64,000 bases of DNA, taken from positions 839,805 to 903,804 of the forward strand of contig JBAXHT010000001.1 of the NCBI GenBank assembly GCA_037138755.1. Direction: 5' to 3'. The translations under genes and the position numbers were made by a program. The notes beneath the pieces were generated by a model. It was given only the letters and a program-made list of their open reading frames with translations, did not search any database and was not told the origin of the DNA. Source of the stretch: Armatimonadota bacterium. GTDB taxonomy: Bacteria; Armatimonadota; Fimbriimonadia; Fimbriimonadales; Fimbriimonadaceae. Positions 51,581-60,998 of this stretch are shown here, piece after piece (the first letter of the stretch is position 1; every line of letters starts with the position of its first letter).

Positions 51581-54163
51581 ATGTCGGAAAAGCGACTGGT
51601 GATCATTGATGGCTACGCCCTTCTATTTCGGGCGTTCTACGCCACGCGCTACCTCTCGACGAGCGACGGGCGCCCGACGAATGCGCTCCACGGATTCACC
51701 TCCATGCTGTTCCAGATTCTGGAGATCATCCGACCGAACGCAATTGTAGTAGCGCTAGATGCGCCGGGGAAGACCTTTCGACATACCGAATTTGCTGACT
51801 ATAAAGGGACCCGAAAAGAGACCGCTCCCGAGTTGATTGTTCAGCTTGATGAATCCCGAAACCTCTTGTCCGCCTTAGGCATTCCTCAGTTGGAGCTTGT
51901 CGGCTTCGAAGCCGACGACATCATCGGAACCCTCTCTCTGAAAGCCGAACAAAATGGCTACAAGACCACGATCGTGACCGGCGACATGGACACCTTGCAA
52001 TTGGTCGACGACTGGGTGAGCGTCTTGACTCCCAAAACCGGAATGTCCGAGACGATGACCTACACTGCCACGGAGGTCTTTGAGCGTTGGGGCGTCACGC
52101 CGGCACAAGTGGTCGACTTCAAAGCCATCAAGGGTGACCCAAGCGACAATATTCCCGGTGTTCCTGGCATCGGAGACAAAGGTGCCGCGGAGCTGATTTC
52201 GCTCTTTGGCTCGATCGAAGCCATTCTGGAACGATGGGAAGAGGTTCCCGAAAAGTATAAGAAGAAGATCGAGCCGGCTGTCGATTCGATGAAACTGTCG
52301 AAATGGCTTGCGACCATCAAGCGCGATTGCGAGGTGACCTACGACTTCGAGCCATTTGTCTTGACGCAAGCCGAGTTTGCTGCAGGAAAGGAGTTTCTGG
52401 AGCGATTCGAAATGCGATCTCACGCAAAGAACATTCAGCGCGTTCTCGGGCCGTATGTCGAGGGAGCCTCGTCTTCCGAACCCGACGTGGAAGTGGTTCA
52501 GCAAAAACTTGAGTTCGCTACTCGCGAAGTCGGCTCGTTCATCATGCTCAAAAGCACAGTTAACAGCCAGCCCTTCGGACTCCACTTTGCCGCCTTGCAG
52601 ACGGAAGATCTATTCGATGAGAACGCGGAGCGTGCTTATGTCGCTGTCGGTCACGAAGTCCTGACTTGCTCTCGCGAAGACGGGATGCGTCTGCTGGCTA
52701 CTTTCCCGTCCCAGGCGATCGTCCACGATGCAAAGCCTCTCTATAAAGCTGCGAAGAAGTTCGACCAAGCCGTCGGTTTCGATGCTCTGCTAGCTGGCTA
52801 CGTGCTTCAATCAGGTCGAGCTGGATATGTGTTGGGTGACCTAGTCCAAGGCTACACAGATCTAGTCGTTCCAACCACACCCGAGGAAACCGCTGCCTCG
52901 CTCCTACACCTCCAAAGAGCCATGCTCGACCGACTTGAAAAAGAGGGCCAGACATCCGTGCTTCAAACCATCGAGCTTCCACTCACCCCTATCCTTGCTG
53001 AGATGGAAGTCCTCGGAATCCGAACGTCGAAGAGCCAATTGCACGAGTTTTCCAAAGAACTTGGGATCGCTATCGAAGCCTCGACAAAGCGAGTCTACGA
53101 ACTCGCAGGACAAGAATTCACTATCGGCTCCCCCAAGCAACTCGGCGAAATCCTCTTCGACAAAATGCAAATCCCTGGTGCAACCAAGACCAAGACTGGT
53201 TACGCCACGGGTGCCGAAATCCTGCAGCAACTCGCCCCAACCTACGAGATTGCGGGCGAAGTTCTCACCTGGCGCGAGCTCACCAAGCTCAAATCCACTT
53301 ACGCTGACGCTCTCCAAACTCAAATCGGCTCCGACGGTCGTATCCACACCACGTACTCCCAAACTACTGCCGCCACTGGGCGCCTTTCCTCAAACGATCC
53401 CAACCTGCAAAACATCCCCATTCGCACCGAACTCGGTCGGTCAATCCGCAAGGCTTTCATCGCCGCAGAAGGCTACTCACTCGCCTCATTCGACTACTCC
53501 CAGATCGAACTTCGAGTTTTGGCTCACATGTGCGGAGAACCAGCTCTGGTCTCCGCGTTCGAGAATAGGGAGGATGTCCACTCGGCTACCGCTCGGATCA
53601 TGTTCCACACTGGAGAGCCGACGAAAGACCAGAGGCGCTACGCCAAGCTCCTCAACTATGCCGTCCTCTATGGAGTTACCGATTTTGGCCTTGCCAATCA
53701 ACTTGGTGGTGGCTTCAGCCGTGCGGAGGCGAAAGAGCTTATCAACTTGTACAACGAGCGATTCCCGACCGTGAAAGGTTTCACTCAGGACGTGGTTGTC
53801 GACGCTCGAAGCAAAGGATTCACGACAACTCTGACGGGCCGCCGACGCTACTTCCCCGATATCCATTCGAGTCGATTCAACGACCGAAACTACGCCGAGC
53901 GACAAGCCATGAACGCTCCAATCCAAGGCACCGCGGCCGATATGATCAAGCTGGCGATGATGACTGTACGAAAACAACTCGCCGGATCACAGACCAAAAT
54001 GCTCCTGAATGTCCACGACGAACTCGTCTTTGAACTGAAAGATGGCGACAGTCAGGTTCTGGAACCCATTCGCCACCTCATGGAGACTTCGCTTCCGCTC
54101 AAAGTTCCAGTCGAAGTCGATGCCAAGGTGGGGGAAAACTGGAACGAGATGACCACCGTTTAG
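51581..54163 (+). CDS. polA: DNA polymerase I
   Basis: 860 residues. A 5'-3' exonuclease domain (about 1-290; GDPSDNIPGVPGIGDKGA), a 3'-5' exonuclease-like domain that lacks the DxE metal-binding pair (SFIMLKSTVN at the corresponding strand), and an intact polymerase domain: motif A FDYSQIELRVLAH, motif B RRYAKLLNYAVLYG, motif C VHDELVFE. The residue corresponding to Taq Phe667 is Tyr and the next is Ala. TAAACT ends 6 bases before the ATG and no ribosome-binding site is clear. Confidence 0.97.
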   Translation: MSEKRLVIIDGYALLFRAFYATRYLSTSDGRPTNALHGFTSMLFQILEIIRPNAIVVALDAPGKTFRHTEFADYKGTRKETAPELIVQLDESRNLLSALGIPQLELVGFEADDIIGTLSLKAEQNGYKTTIVTGDMDTLQLVDDWVSVLTPKTGMSETMTYTATEVFERWGVTPAQVVDFKAIKGDPSDNIPGVPGIGDKGAAELISLFGSIEAILERWEEVPEKYKKKIEPAVDSMKLSKWLATIKRDCEVTYDFEPFVLTQAEFAAGKEFLERFEMRSHAKNIQRVLGPYVEGASSSEPDVEVVQQKLEFATREVGSFIMLKSTVNSQPFGLHFAALQTEDLFDENAERAYVAVGHEVLTCSREDGMRLLATFPSQAIVHDAKPLYKAAKKFDQAVGFDALLAGYVLQSGRAGYVLGDLVQGYTDLVVPTTPEETAASLLHLQRAMLDRLEKEGQTSVLQTIELPLTPILAEMEVLGIRTSKSQLHEFSKELGIAIEASTKRVYELAGQEFTIGSPKQLGEILFDKMQIPGATKTKTGYATGAEILQQLAPTYEIAGEVLTWRELTKLKSTYADALQTQIGSDGRIHTTYSQTTAATGRLSSNDPNLQNIPIRTELGRSIRKAFIAAEGYSLASFDYSQIELRVLAHMCGEPALVSAFENREDVHSATARIMFHTGEPTKDQRRYAKLLNYAVLYGVTDFGLANQLGGGFSRAEAKELINLYNERFPTVKGFTQDVVVDARSKGFTTTLTGRRRYFPDIHSSRFNDRNYAERQAMNAPIQGTAADMIKLAMMTVRKQLAGSQTKMLLNVHDELVFELKDGDSQVLEPIRHLMETSLPLKVPVEVDAKVGENWNEMTTV

Positions 54164-54172
54164 CCTCGCTGC

Positions 54173-54334
54173 TCAGCTGGGGTTGCTCGTTGCGACGTCG
54201 GTGAGAGTCGGGATTGATGGCGGACGTTGGCGAGGCATAATCCAAAACAGGTAGATCGATCCAATCAACAGGACGAGCCATAGCCAAGGGAAGTTTGACT
54301 TCGAGCGGCGCACATTGCTCCGGATTCTTGCCAT
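54173..54334 (-). CDS. 53-residue single-pass membrane protein
   Basis: A small ORF on the opposite strand, beyond the end of polA. MARIRSNVRRSKSNFPW is basic, then a hydrophobic span (LWLVLLIGSIYLFWI), then a Pro-rich tail. The basic-to-hydrophobic arrangement supports N-in topology. No ribosome-binding site is clear. It could be a chance ORF, but the membrane pattern is coherent and nothing else occupies the space. Confidence 0.45.
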   Translation of the reverse strand: MARIRSNVRRSKSNFPWLWLVLLIGSIYLFWIMPRQRPPSIPTLTDVATSNPS

Positions 54335-54354
54335 CGATTAAGAATGACACAAAG

Positions 54355-54383
54355 AAATCCCCTCAAGTTCTTTGAGGGGATTT
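54355..54383 (-). terminator. Terminator of rpsT
   Basis: AAATCCCCTCAA and TTGAGGGGATTT around a five-base loop; on the minus strand TTTCTTTGTG follows, a broken T-tract. Confidence 0.7.
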
Positions 54384-54411
54384 GGGTTCGGAAATGGCTT
54401 CCGAGAGGAGG

Positions 54412-54690
54412 TTACTTGCCAACGGCTTTGAGAGCTGCTGCGGCTTTCTTCGCGATGCGTGACTTGCGTCGAGCAGCCTGGTTCGGGTGAATCTGACCGT
54501 TTTGCGCGGCTTTGTCCAGAGCCTTCACTGCGCTGACCAAGTTCACGCTGACTTCTGCGGGATCTCCACCTGCAGTTGCCTTGCGGCTCTTCTTGATGTA
54601 GGTCTTCAAAGCGCTCTTGACGCTGGTGTTAACTGCGGTCCGCTTCGCAATGCGGCGGATGTCCTTCTTACTCGACTTCTTATTTGCCAT
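54412..54690 (-). CDS. rpsT: 30S ribosomal protein S20
   Basis: 92 residues, basic, with the S20 pattern (KDIRRIAKRTAVNTSVKSALKTYIKKSRKA; NQAARRKSRIAKKAAAALKA). It binds 16S rRNA. It stands alone, as usual. Confidence 0.96.
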   Translation of the reverse strand: MANKKSSKKDIRRIAKRTAVNTSVKSALKTYIKKSRKATAGGDPAEVSVNLVSAVKALDKAAQNGQIHPNQAARRKSRIAKKAAAALKAVGK

Positions 54691-54756
54691 TTCTGAATCA
54701 GAGAGTGTACCTCAAAGAATCTTGTATTTCTCGCACCGTTTCATTGCCTCCATTCG

Positions 54757-55233
54757 TCAGCGAGTATCCACCTCAAACGTCGCCCCCGGCTGGTTTTGTC
54801 TAGAACGCCGTGCAGCCGATACAAGTAGCACCAGCGTTGGGATCGCAACAACTGCATTGATAACTTGAAATTGGAGCATCGCAAGTGGTGTGTCGAGGCT
54901 GATCGGCTCACAACCGCCGTCCCAAAGCATAGGCTCGAAGATAGTCAAGCCAAAAGCCTGGGAGAGGGCCACGACTCCAGCGAGACTGACCCCGGCAGCA
55001 ATCAGGGTCACATAGCTCTTGACTGACTGAAAAAACGGAGTTCCGGTAAATTCACTTCGGAAAAACCAGGCAAAGGTCCCCTCCAAAATTCCGAAGCACC
55101 ACCAGATGTTTCCCAGGATGTTTCCGCTGTGAGAAAACGGTGCGAAGATGTAGACAAGCGGGCCGGTCCACGCACAGAGCCCTAGTCCTGAGAAGCGGTA
55201 GATTTCTGTCTTAGTCGGGAATCGTAATCTCAT
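54757..55233 (-). CDS. Hypothetical four-span membrane protein
   Basis: 158 residues with four hydrophobic spans (about 15-33, 48-66, 75-95 and 120-140). Not recognised. Its start overlaps the 3' end of the propeller-like gene by 23 bases. Confidence 0.6.
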   Translation of the reverse strand: MRLRFPTKTEIYRFSGLGLCAWTGPLVYIFAPFSHSGNILGNIWWCFGILEGTFAWFFRSEFTGTPFFQSVKSYVTLIAAGVSLAGVVALSQAFGLTIFEPMLWDGGCEPISLDTPLAMLQFQVINAVVAIPTLVLLVSAARRSRQNQPGATFEVDTR

Positions 55234-56056
55234 ACAAATCCGCTTGCTCGTTCGTTACGATGAGCTTGTCACTACCGTCCCAGCAGACAGCCTCACACTG
55301 CTTAGCGCCTTTAAACCGAATCTGCTTCAGCGGATGAGAGAGCACTTTGTCGCCCTTCGTCATATCAAAAATCCAAACAGACTGTTGTGGAGCTTGGACC
55401 AAGACCGCGAGTCGCCGTCCGTCTGGAGAAAGGTCGCATGCCGTCACCCAGCCACCAAAGTCGAGCTTCGTATCCAACTTCTGCGGCTTGTTCAACTTGG
55501 TTGCAGACGGGTTCTTTAGCCTATAAAGCGAACCACCTCGTGCCGGGAGCTTATGAGTCTTATCGCGCCACTTCGTGACAAAGTACATCGTCCCTTTCCG
55601 AACGGCCAAAGCCTCGCAATCGAAATTCCAGTCACCAGTCGGCGGAAACTCGGTCTGATCCGGCCATGCGATCCGATACGCGGTCGATTGATAGTTGGCC
55701 GCCGCATGTCCTACCTTAAACTCTTTCACCGCGTACACCGTCAGCTCCTTTCGAAAGTTGAGGTTATTCCCAGTATCGGCAATGTAGATTGTATTGCCGT
55801 CGACGGCGATATCCTCCCAATCCAAGTTCACCGCTCCATCGATCAGATATCCTCCCTCCGAACCGACAGTGTTACCGCTTTTGTCGATCGCAAAAATCCT
55901 CGCCGTATCCCCACTATCGTTATGCACCCAATACGTCTTCGGGTTGAGGGACGAACGAGCAATGCCGCTCATCTCGCCGATCTCCTTGTTCTGAATCGAA
56001 CCCAGAGTTCTGAGTTCAACTTGAGTTTGGGTAAGAATCAGAGCAGTGAGCAGCAT
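55211..56056 (-). CDS. Exported beta-propeller-like protein
   Basis: 281 residues, with a possible short signal (MLLTALILTQTQ). Repeated strands such as GIARSSLNPKTYWVHNDSGD, RIFAIDKSGNTVG, LDWEDIAVDGNTIYIADTG and WVTACDLSPDGRRLAVLVQ suggest a beta-propeller (SdiA-regulated or SMP-30-like). The WED and CDLSPDG phrases may bind metal. Function unknown. Confidence 0.65.
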   Translation of the reverse strand: MLLTALILTQTQVELRTLGSIQNKEIGEMSGIARSSLNPKTYWVHNDSGDTARIFAIDKSGNTVGSEGGYLIDGAVNLDWEDIAVDGNTIYIADTGNNLNFRKELTVYAVKEFKVGHAAANYQSTAYRIAWPDQTEFPPTGDWNFDCEALAVRKGTMYFVTKWRDKTHKLPARGGSLYRLKNPSATKLNKPQKLDTKLDFGGWVTACDLSPDGRRLAVLVQAPQQSVWIFDMTKGDKVLSHPLKQIRFKGAKQCEAVCWDGSDKLIVTNEQADLYEITIPD

Positions 56057-56076
56057 TTGTAGGTTATGATACGCGC

Positions 56077-57492
56077 ATGGTCACCGTTCTCGCCGCAATG
56101 ATGTTTGCTCAAGAGGGCTTTCCCTTTCGAGTTTACGAGGCAGATAAGATTGCGGCTTCTGAATTCGCCGCTCGGCGAGCGGAGTACATTAAGTCGATCC
56201 CGAGCGGTTCGTTCGCTCTTCTCGTCACCAACCCGTTGCACCAACGCTCCAACGACACCGATTTTCCCTTCCGTCCCAACTCTTACTTCTGGTACCTGAG
56301 CGGTTGCGAAGAACAAGATTCAGCACTTGTTCTCGCTCCCGACGGGATCAGAGTGAATGGAAAAGTGGCCAAAGAAATTCTGTTTGTTGCCGACAAGAAC
56401 CCCCAAAGCGAAACTTGGACTGGAGTCTTGATGGGACCGGAAAAGGCGAAAGAGTTGCTCGGTGTAGAGATGGTTTTGTCCAACAAGTCCTTCGCCTCGG
56501 TCTTGGGATCGCTTACCCAAGCTAAAGGCGCGTTGATCGAGAAACCAGAGGGCCTGTCCGGCCGAGTCGCCAGCTTTGTGAAATCGTTTGAAGAGTGGCA
56601 AGCCCAGCACGCAGAAGAAAAGGGGTTGCGAAAACCTCTCGATGTGATGCGAAGCATCAAGTCTCCTGCGGAAGTCGCACTGACCTACAAGTCGATGAAT
56701 GCAACGTGCAACGCGCACAAAGAAGCTCTGATGTCCTGTGAACCAGGAATGCGTGAGTGGGAAATTGCCTCGCTGGTCGAATACATCTTCGCTAGAAACG
56801 GTTGCGAGGCAGTCGCTTACGGATCCATCGTTGGGTCGGGGATGAATTCTTGCATCCTTCACTACCCTTCGCCTAGAAAGAGGATCGAGAACGGGGACTT
56901 CATCTGTATGGATGTCGGTGCGGAGTACCACGGCTACGCCAGCGATGTCACGAGATCGTATCCGGCAAACGGAAAGTTCTCTGCTGAGCAACGAGCGATC
57001 TACGAAATCGTGTTAAGAGCTCAAGAAGCCGGAGTCCGAGCTGCCAACGTTGGCGCTCCTTTTACGGTGGCTGATACCGTTGCCAGGCAAATCGTTGCCG
57101 ACGGACTCATTAAGCTCGGCATCATCAAGGATGCAAAAGAGGTTCGTCGATACTTTATGCACGGAACCTCGCACTACGTCGGCCTTGATGTCCACGATAC
57201 CGGCGACTACGGCCCGCTCAAGGCGAACCAGATCATTACAGTTGAACCCGGAATCTATATCAAAGAGGGGTCCGCATGCGACAAAAAGTGGTGGAACATC
57301 GGAGTCCGCATCGAAGACACTGTTCTGATCTCAGACAATGGTCCGATCAACATGAGTGGCAACCAACTCCCTCGCTCGATCCCCGAGATCGAAGCTCTCA
57401 TGGCAAAGAAGGGGCTTGGAAATCGTCCCGAGGGCAAGATCGCGCTGAACGGAAACCCGTCAAAACTCTTTGATCTGGCTCATACTCACTGA
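56077..57492 (+). CDS. Xaa-Pro aminopeptidase (M24B)
   Basis: 471 residues. The N-terminal creatinase-like domain has PFRPNSYFWYLSGCEEQDS. The metallopeptidase domain shows metal ligands in MDVGAEYHGYASDVTRSYP (two Asp), HGTSHYVGLDVHD (His), ITVEPGIYI (Glu) and RIEDTVL (Glu). It removes N-terminal residues preceding Pro. TATGAT ends 6 bases before the ATG and no ribosome-binding site is seen. Confidence 0.94.
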   Translation: MVTVLAAMMFAQEGFPFRVYEADKIAASEFAARRAEYIKSIPSGSFALLVTNPLHQRSNDTDFPFRPNSYFWYLSGCEEQDSALVLAPDGIRVNGKVAKEILFVADKNPQSETWTGVLMGPEKAKELLGVEMVLSNKSFASVLGSLTQAKGALIEKPEGLSGRVASFVKSFEEWQAQHAEEKGLRKPLDVMRSIKSPAEVALTYKSMNATCNAHKEALMSCEPGMREWEIASLVEYIFARNGCEAVAYGSIVGSGMNSCILHYPSPRKRIENGDFICMDVGAEYHGYASDVTRSYPANGKFSAEQRAIYEIVLRAQEAGVRAANVGAPFTVADTVARQIVADGLIKLGIIKDAKEVRRYFMHGTSHYVGLDVHDTGDYGPLKANQIITVEPGIYIKEGSACDKKWWNIGVRIEDTVLISDNGPINMSGNQLPRSIPEIEALMAKKGLGNRPEGKIALNGNPSKLFDLAHTH

Positions 57493-57500
57493 GGACGGAG

Positions 57501-58055
57501 CTACAACCCCATCCGGACTTGGTGCAAGAATCGCCGAGCATCCACGTCTGGACCGCCTAGCTCGATGGTCGAAATCTCGTCGATATCGAGGTACTGAATG
57601 CCGTCTTCTAATCCGGATTTGTTAACCTCGATCAGCTCCAAGTGCTCCTTCGTGAACTCTTGAACGAATCCGTAGAAGCGAACATCGACCCAGGCGGAAA
57701 CCATCAAACGATTCCGATGGGCAAACTTCAGCAAGTCAGCAAACGCCTCCATCGGCGGCAGCTCCTGATCCTCGCCTTCAAGTGATTTAGCGCGTTCCGT
57801 AAGCAGGCGAACAGCGGTCAGATACTGAGTCCCAGTCGCGAGCCGAACCACGTCCTCCAGACGTCCCATGTAGTGCCCGTTGTACCGGCCCTTGGTGTCC
57901 ACCTTCTTTACAAAATAGGTGTCTTCGCTCACCGCGACAATGAAGCCCACCTCGAACTTATCGAGGTCCTGCGAGTCATCGTAGATCTCAACAAGTTCGC
58001 TCTTCCCGCAGTAGCGGCGAAGAACTTCACGGAATCGGTCAATGGCATCGGGCAT
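57501..58055 (-). CDS. Unknown protein, paralog of 58058-58609
   Basis: 184 residues, no signal or membrane segment. It has two similar halves with small beta-barrel (SH3/Sm-like) patterns: FEVGFIVAVSEDTYFVKKVD in the first, and VSAWVDVRFYGFVQEFTKEH followed by LELIEVNKSGLEDGIQYLDI in the second. GTQYLTAVRLLTERAK is a shared helix. Two bases separate it from the upstream paralog gene. Not recognised. Confidence 0.65.
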   Translation of the reverse strand: MPDAIDRFREVLRRYCGKSELVEIYDDSQDLDKFEVGFIVAVSEDTYFVKKVDTKGRYNGHYMGRLEDVVRLATGTQYLTAVRLLTERAKSLEGEDQELPPMEAFADLLKFAHRNRLMVSAWVDVRFYGFVQEFTKEHLELIEVNKSGLEDGIQYLDIDEISTIELGGPDVDARRFLHQVRMGL

Positions 58056-58057
58056 TA

Positions 58058-58609
58058 CTACAACCCCAGCCGAACACGGTTCAAAAACATCCGAGACTCT
58101 TCATCGGGACCGCCGTAGGTGAGCCGAGTGATGTCGTCTACCGGCATAATCCGGGTTCCGTCTTCGTAGCCCAGGAAGCTGATTTCCTCAAGCTCCACAT
58201 GATCGCTCGAATACGCGCGGATATAGCCGTAAAGCGTGCTCCCTTCCTCATTGTGAAGTCCCACCACGATGTTTCGACCTTTGCAGAACTCTAGCAACCG
58301 CTCCATCTCCAACGAATCTGGCGCGCCACGCGACGGCGTCGGACCCTGTTTAACCCGCTCCAAAAGGAGTTGTACGGATTGCATGTACTGAGTCCCGTGC
58401 TGGGTTCTTAAAACCTTATCAAGACTTCCAACAAATGAACCCCAGTTCTGGCCGTAACGGTCGATTCGCTCTAGCCGGAATGAGTCGCCGTCAAACTCGC
58501 GTACAAACCCGACTTCGAACACATCTGGTTCGTAGTGGATTCCAATCAGTTCCTCGCGGTCAAGGCAGGCCTGGATTGCATCGCGCAGGCGTTCGAAAAG
58601 TTCGGACAC
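58058..58609 (-). CDS. Unknown protein, paralog of 57501-58055
   Basis: 183 residues and clearly similar to its neighbour along the entire length (FEVGFVREFDGDSFRLERID; GTQYMQSVQLLLERVK; SSDHVELEEISFLGYEDG). The C-terminal half resembles an Sm or SH3 barrel. Tandem gene duplication is the likely origin. It follows the HAD gene by 18 bases. Function unknown. Confidence 0.65.
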   Translation of the reverse strand: MSELFERLRDAIQACLDREELIGIHYEPDVFEVGFVREFDGDSFRLERIDRYGQNWGSFVGSLDKVLRTQHGTQYMQSVQLLLERVKQGPTPSRGAPDSLEMERLLEFCKGRNIVVGLHNEEGSTLYGYIRAYSSDHVELEEISFLGYEDGTRIMPVDDITRLTYGGPDEESRMFLNRVRLGL

Positions 58610-58627
58610 GTCCTGGGTTGTACCTCT

Positions 58628-59269
58628 TTACAGCGGGAGGGTGACTTCCTCGAGTGAGGCCACGATTCGATCTGCCTTCGAGAAGTTGAGGTGTTCGGTA
58701 GTCGGGTTTGGGCACACCAAAGTCTTAATTCCAGCCGCCTTCGCCGCCGCAAGGCCGTTGGCGGAGTCTTCAAGCGCCCAGACTTGCTTGGGCTTGAGGT
58801 CATTCTTCTCAAGGCATCGAAGATAGAGGTCAGGAGCTGGCTTGGTTGGAACTCCCTCGTCGCGCGTGGTCAAGGACAAAAAGTGGTCACGAAGGCCAAG
58901 GTCGTGGAGGTGCCCTTCAACCCAGCGTTTCTCGCTACTGGAGACAATGTGCAACTCATATCCAAGCCCCGTAGCCATGGTAATCAGTTGTTCAACTCCC
59001 GGTCTGGCAACCTTTTCCAAGATCTGAAAATAGCGAGCTCGGAAGGTCTTATAGAGGCGCTCGGGATCCTCGTTGAGCTTGGCTTCGCGGACCAAAATGT
59101 CCTCTGGCTTCTCAGTAATCTGGTCGGGTCCCTTACCTACGATGGACTGCCAAACCTCTTTTGGGTATTCCAGATTGTGCTGGGCAAACATCCATTCCCA
59201 GGCTCGGACTTCGGGGGTTTCGGTGTCTAAAATCAGCCCATCGAAGTCAAAAAGAAGTCCTTTTCTCAA
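58628..59269 (-). CDS. HAD-family hydrolase (beta-phosphoglucomutase-like)
   Basis: 213 residues from TTG 59269. The HAD motifs are LLFDFDGLILDTE (nucleophile Asp), a Ser in HIVSSSEKRW, a Lys in PTKPAPDLYLRCL and WALEDSANGLAAAKAAG. It is a phosphatase or mutase of unknown substrate. A longer ORF to 59326 would overlap divergent ftsE; the TTG removes that overlap and puts the HAD nucleophile near residue 7, as usual. No ribosome-binding site is visible. Confidence 0.86.
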   Translation of the reverse strand: MRKGLLFDFDGLILDTETPEVRAWEWMFAQHNLEYPKEVWQSIVGKGPDQITEKPEDILVREAKLNEDPERLYKTFRARYFQILEKVARPGVEQLITMATGLGYELHIVSSSEKRWVEGHLHDLGLRDHFLSLTTRDEGVPTKPAPDLYLRCLEKNDLKPKQVWALEDSANGLAAAKAAGIKTLVCPNPTTEHLNFSKADRIVASLEEVTLPL

Positions 59270-59299
59270 GAATTCAATATACCCGCCGCTAGGTATCGT

Positions 59300-60127
59300 A
59301 TGGGAGTGGAGAAGGGCCAGCCGCATATCGAGTTTCGCGCTGTAGAAGTGTCATACCGGACCCACAAAGACGCCGTCCTCCCTCTATCGCTCCAGATTCA
59401 AAAAGGCGAGTTTGTCTTCTTGGTCGGAACGACCGGGGCAGGGAAGAGCACACTGTTGAAGCTCCTCAGCCGCGAAGTAAATCCCAGTAAAGGTGCGGTG
59501 GTAATCGACGGCAAAGAAGTAAACCGACAGCTTGCCTTGTTCATTCCAAAGCTAAGGCGAAAAATGGGAATTGTCCCCCAGGATTACGCACTGCTACCTA
59601 AAAAAACGGTTGAAGAGAACATTGCGTATGCGAGCAGGGCTGCCGGAAAAACCCGACGCCAAACGCGGCGCAGAACTCCATTTATCCTCATGGGAGTTCA
59701 CCTGCTCCATAAGGCGAAAAGCTTCCCGGAAGAGCTCTCGGGAGGCGAAAGACAGCGCGTTGCAATTGGCCGCTCGTTGGTCAACGATCCGCCACTTATC
59801 CTCGCCGACGAGCCAACCGGGAACCTTGATCCCGAACACTCAATGGAGATTATGCAGCTCCTGCTGGATCTTAACGAGCGGGGTTCGACCGTCATCGTTG
59901 CGACCCACGACATGCTGGTAGTCGAACAGGTTCCTGCGCGAGTGATCCGCATCGAAGCAGGAAAGATCGTCAGTGATTCGGGCCCGATAGAACGCTCGAT
60001 CGAAGAACCCATTGAAACCGAGTTGATCCCGCTCATTTCCGTCGTTGAGGGCAACGAAGATGCTGAAGTCGAGCCGGGGGAAGAACCAGACCTGGTAGTT
60101 GAAGAGTCGGGAGCTGATGATGCTTGA
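59300..60127 (+). CDS. ftsE: Cell division ATP-binding protein FtsE
   Basis: 275 residues. [14 protein letters not shown] (Walker A), [15 protein letters not shown] (signature), [13 protein letters not shown] (Walker B) and THDMLVV. It is an ABC ATPase that drives FtsX. The C-terminal extension of about 40 residues is rich in Glu and Asp ([20 protein letters not shown]...), unusual for FtsE. It is followed by ftsX. Confidence 0.95.
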   Translation: MGVEKGQPHIEFRAVEVSYRTHKDAVLPLSLQIQKGEFVFLVGTTGAGKSTLLKLLSREVNPSKGAVVIDGKEVNRQLALFIPKLRRKMGIVPQDYALLPKKTVEENIAYASRAAGKTRRQTRRRTPFILMGVHLLHKAKSFPEELSGGERQRVAIGRSLVNDPPLILADEPTGNLDPEHSMEIMQLLLDLNERGSTVIVATHDMLVVEQVPARVIRIEAGKIVSDSGPIERSIEEPIETELIPLISVVEGNEDAEVEPGEEPDLVVEESGADDA

Positions 60128-60998
60128 TCGACTCCTTTTCATCCTAGGCGAAGCCCTTGTGTCGTTACGGCGAAACTTTGGAATGGTCGTGCTCAGCGTT
60201 CTGACAACTGCGGTCTGCTTATACGTTCTTGGCGGTCTCGGCCTCCTTTACCTCGGGCTTCAGCAAGGTGCGAAAGGGATGACAGGGGCCCTTGAAATGC
60301 GCGTGTATTTGAAAGAGGGGACAACTACCGAGCAAGTCTCGGCGTTTCTGAAGGACGTGCGCGCGACTCCGGGAGTTGAGAAAGCAATCCTGATCCCGAA
60401 AGAGCGAGCATGGGAGAAGTTCTCCAAAGAGAATCCCGAGATCGCCAAAGATATCGACAATCCTTACCCGGACGGTCTTAAAGTCATCCTGAATGATCTT
60501 AGTCTCGGAGATGCCATCGCCGCCCAGATGCGAGCCAGGACCGAAGTCGAACCAGAGAACGGTGTCAATTACCTCAAGAAGGAGCAAACACTCCTTGAGC
60601 AAGCCCTGAAGCTGTTGCGTTGGGTCGGTGCCACTGCGGGAGGGATGCTTCTCCTTGTGGCAGGGGTTCTGATTTTTACTGTCACCCGGCTAGCCGCAAT
60701 GTCTAGGAGGGTAGAGATCCGCATCATGAGGCTGGTTGGGGCCGGGTATTCCACGATGTACTTGCCGATGATCATCGAAGGCAAAGTCCAGGGGGTCCTA
60801 GGTGGGCTCTTGGCGGCCGGATTGCTCCAACTCACGTATCGTCAAGTGAGCCTTGTCGTCGCCTCTTACGCCTCGATCCCGCCGCTGCCTTCGTTTCCTT
60901 TCCAGCTGGTGTATCTGTGGACTGTCGTTGCGGGTGCTAGTTATGGCGTAGGCTGCTCTTGCTTGGCCCTCATTCGGCTCAACCAGAGGATCCGATGA
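60120..60998 (+). CDS. ftsX: Cell division protein FtsX
   Basis: 292 residues from ATG 60120; CGGGAG lies 6 bases upstream, though ATG 60117 and 60099 are possible. Four membrane spans with a large periplasmic loop (about 50-170) after the first. The loop recruits the hydrolase activator. It overlaps ftsE at its start and envC at its end (ATGA). Confidence 0.94.
   Translation: MLDRLLFILGEALVSLRRNFGMVVLSVLTTAVCLYVLGGLGLLYLGLQQGAKGMTGALEMRVYLKEGTTTEQVSAFLKDVRATPGVEKAILIPKERAWEKFSKENPEIAKDIDNPYPDGLKVILNDLSLGDAIAAQMRARTEVEPENGVNYLKKEQTLLEQALKLLRWVGATAGGMLLLVAGVLIFTVTRLAAMSRRVEIRIMRLVGAGYSTMYLPMIIEGKVQGVLGGLLAAGLLQLTYRQVSLVVASYASIPPLPSFPFQLVYLWTVVAGASYGVGCSCLALIRLNQRIR

Noticed and set aside
54099-54350. 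An 83-codon minus-strand frame at the end of polA
   Set aside because: It runs into polA coding sequence, has no membrane or domain pattern, and the other frame in the same place gives a coherent 53-residue membrane protein.
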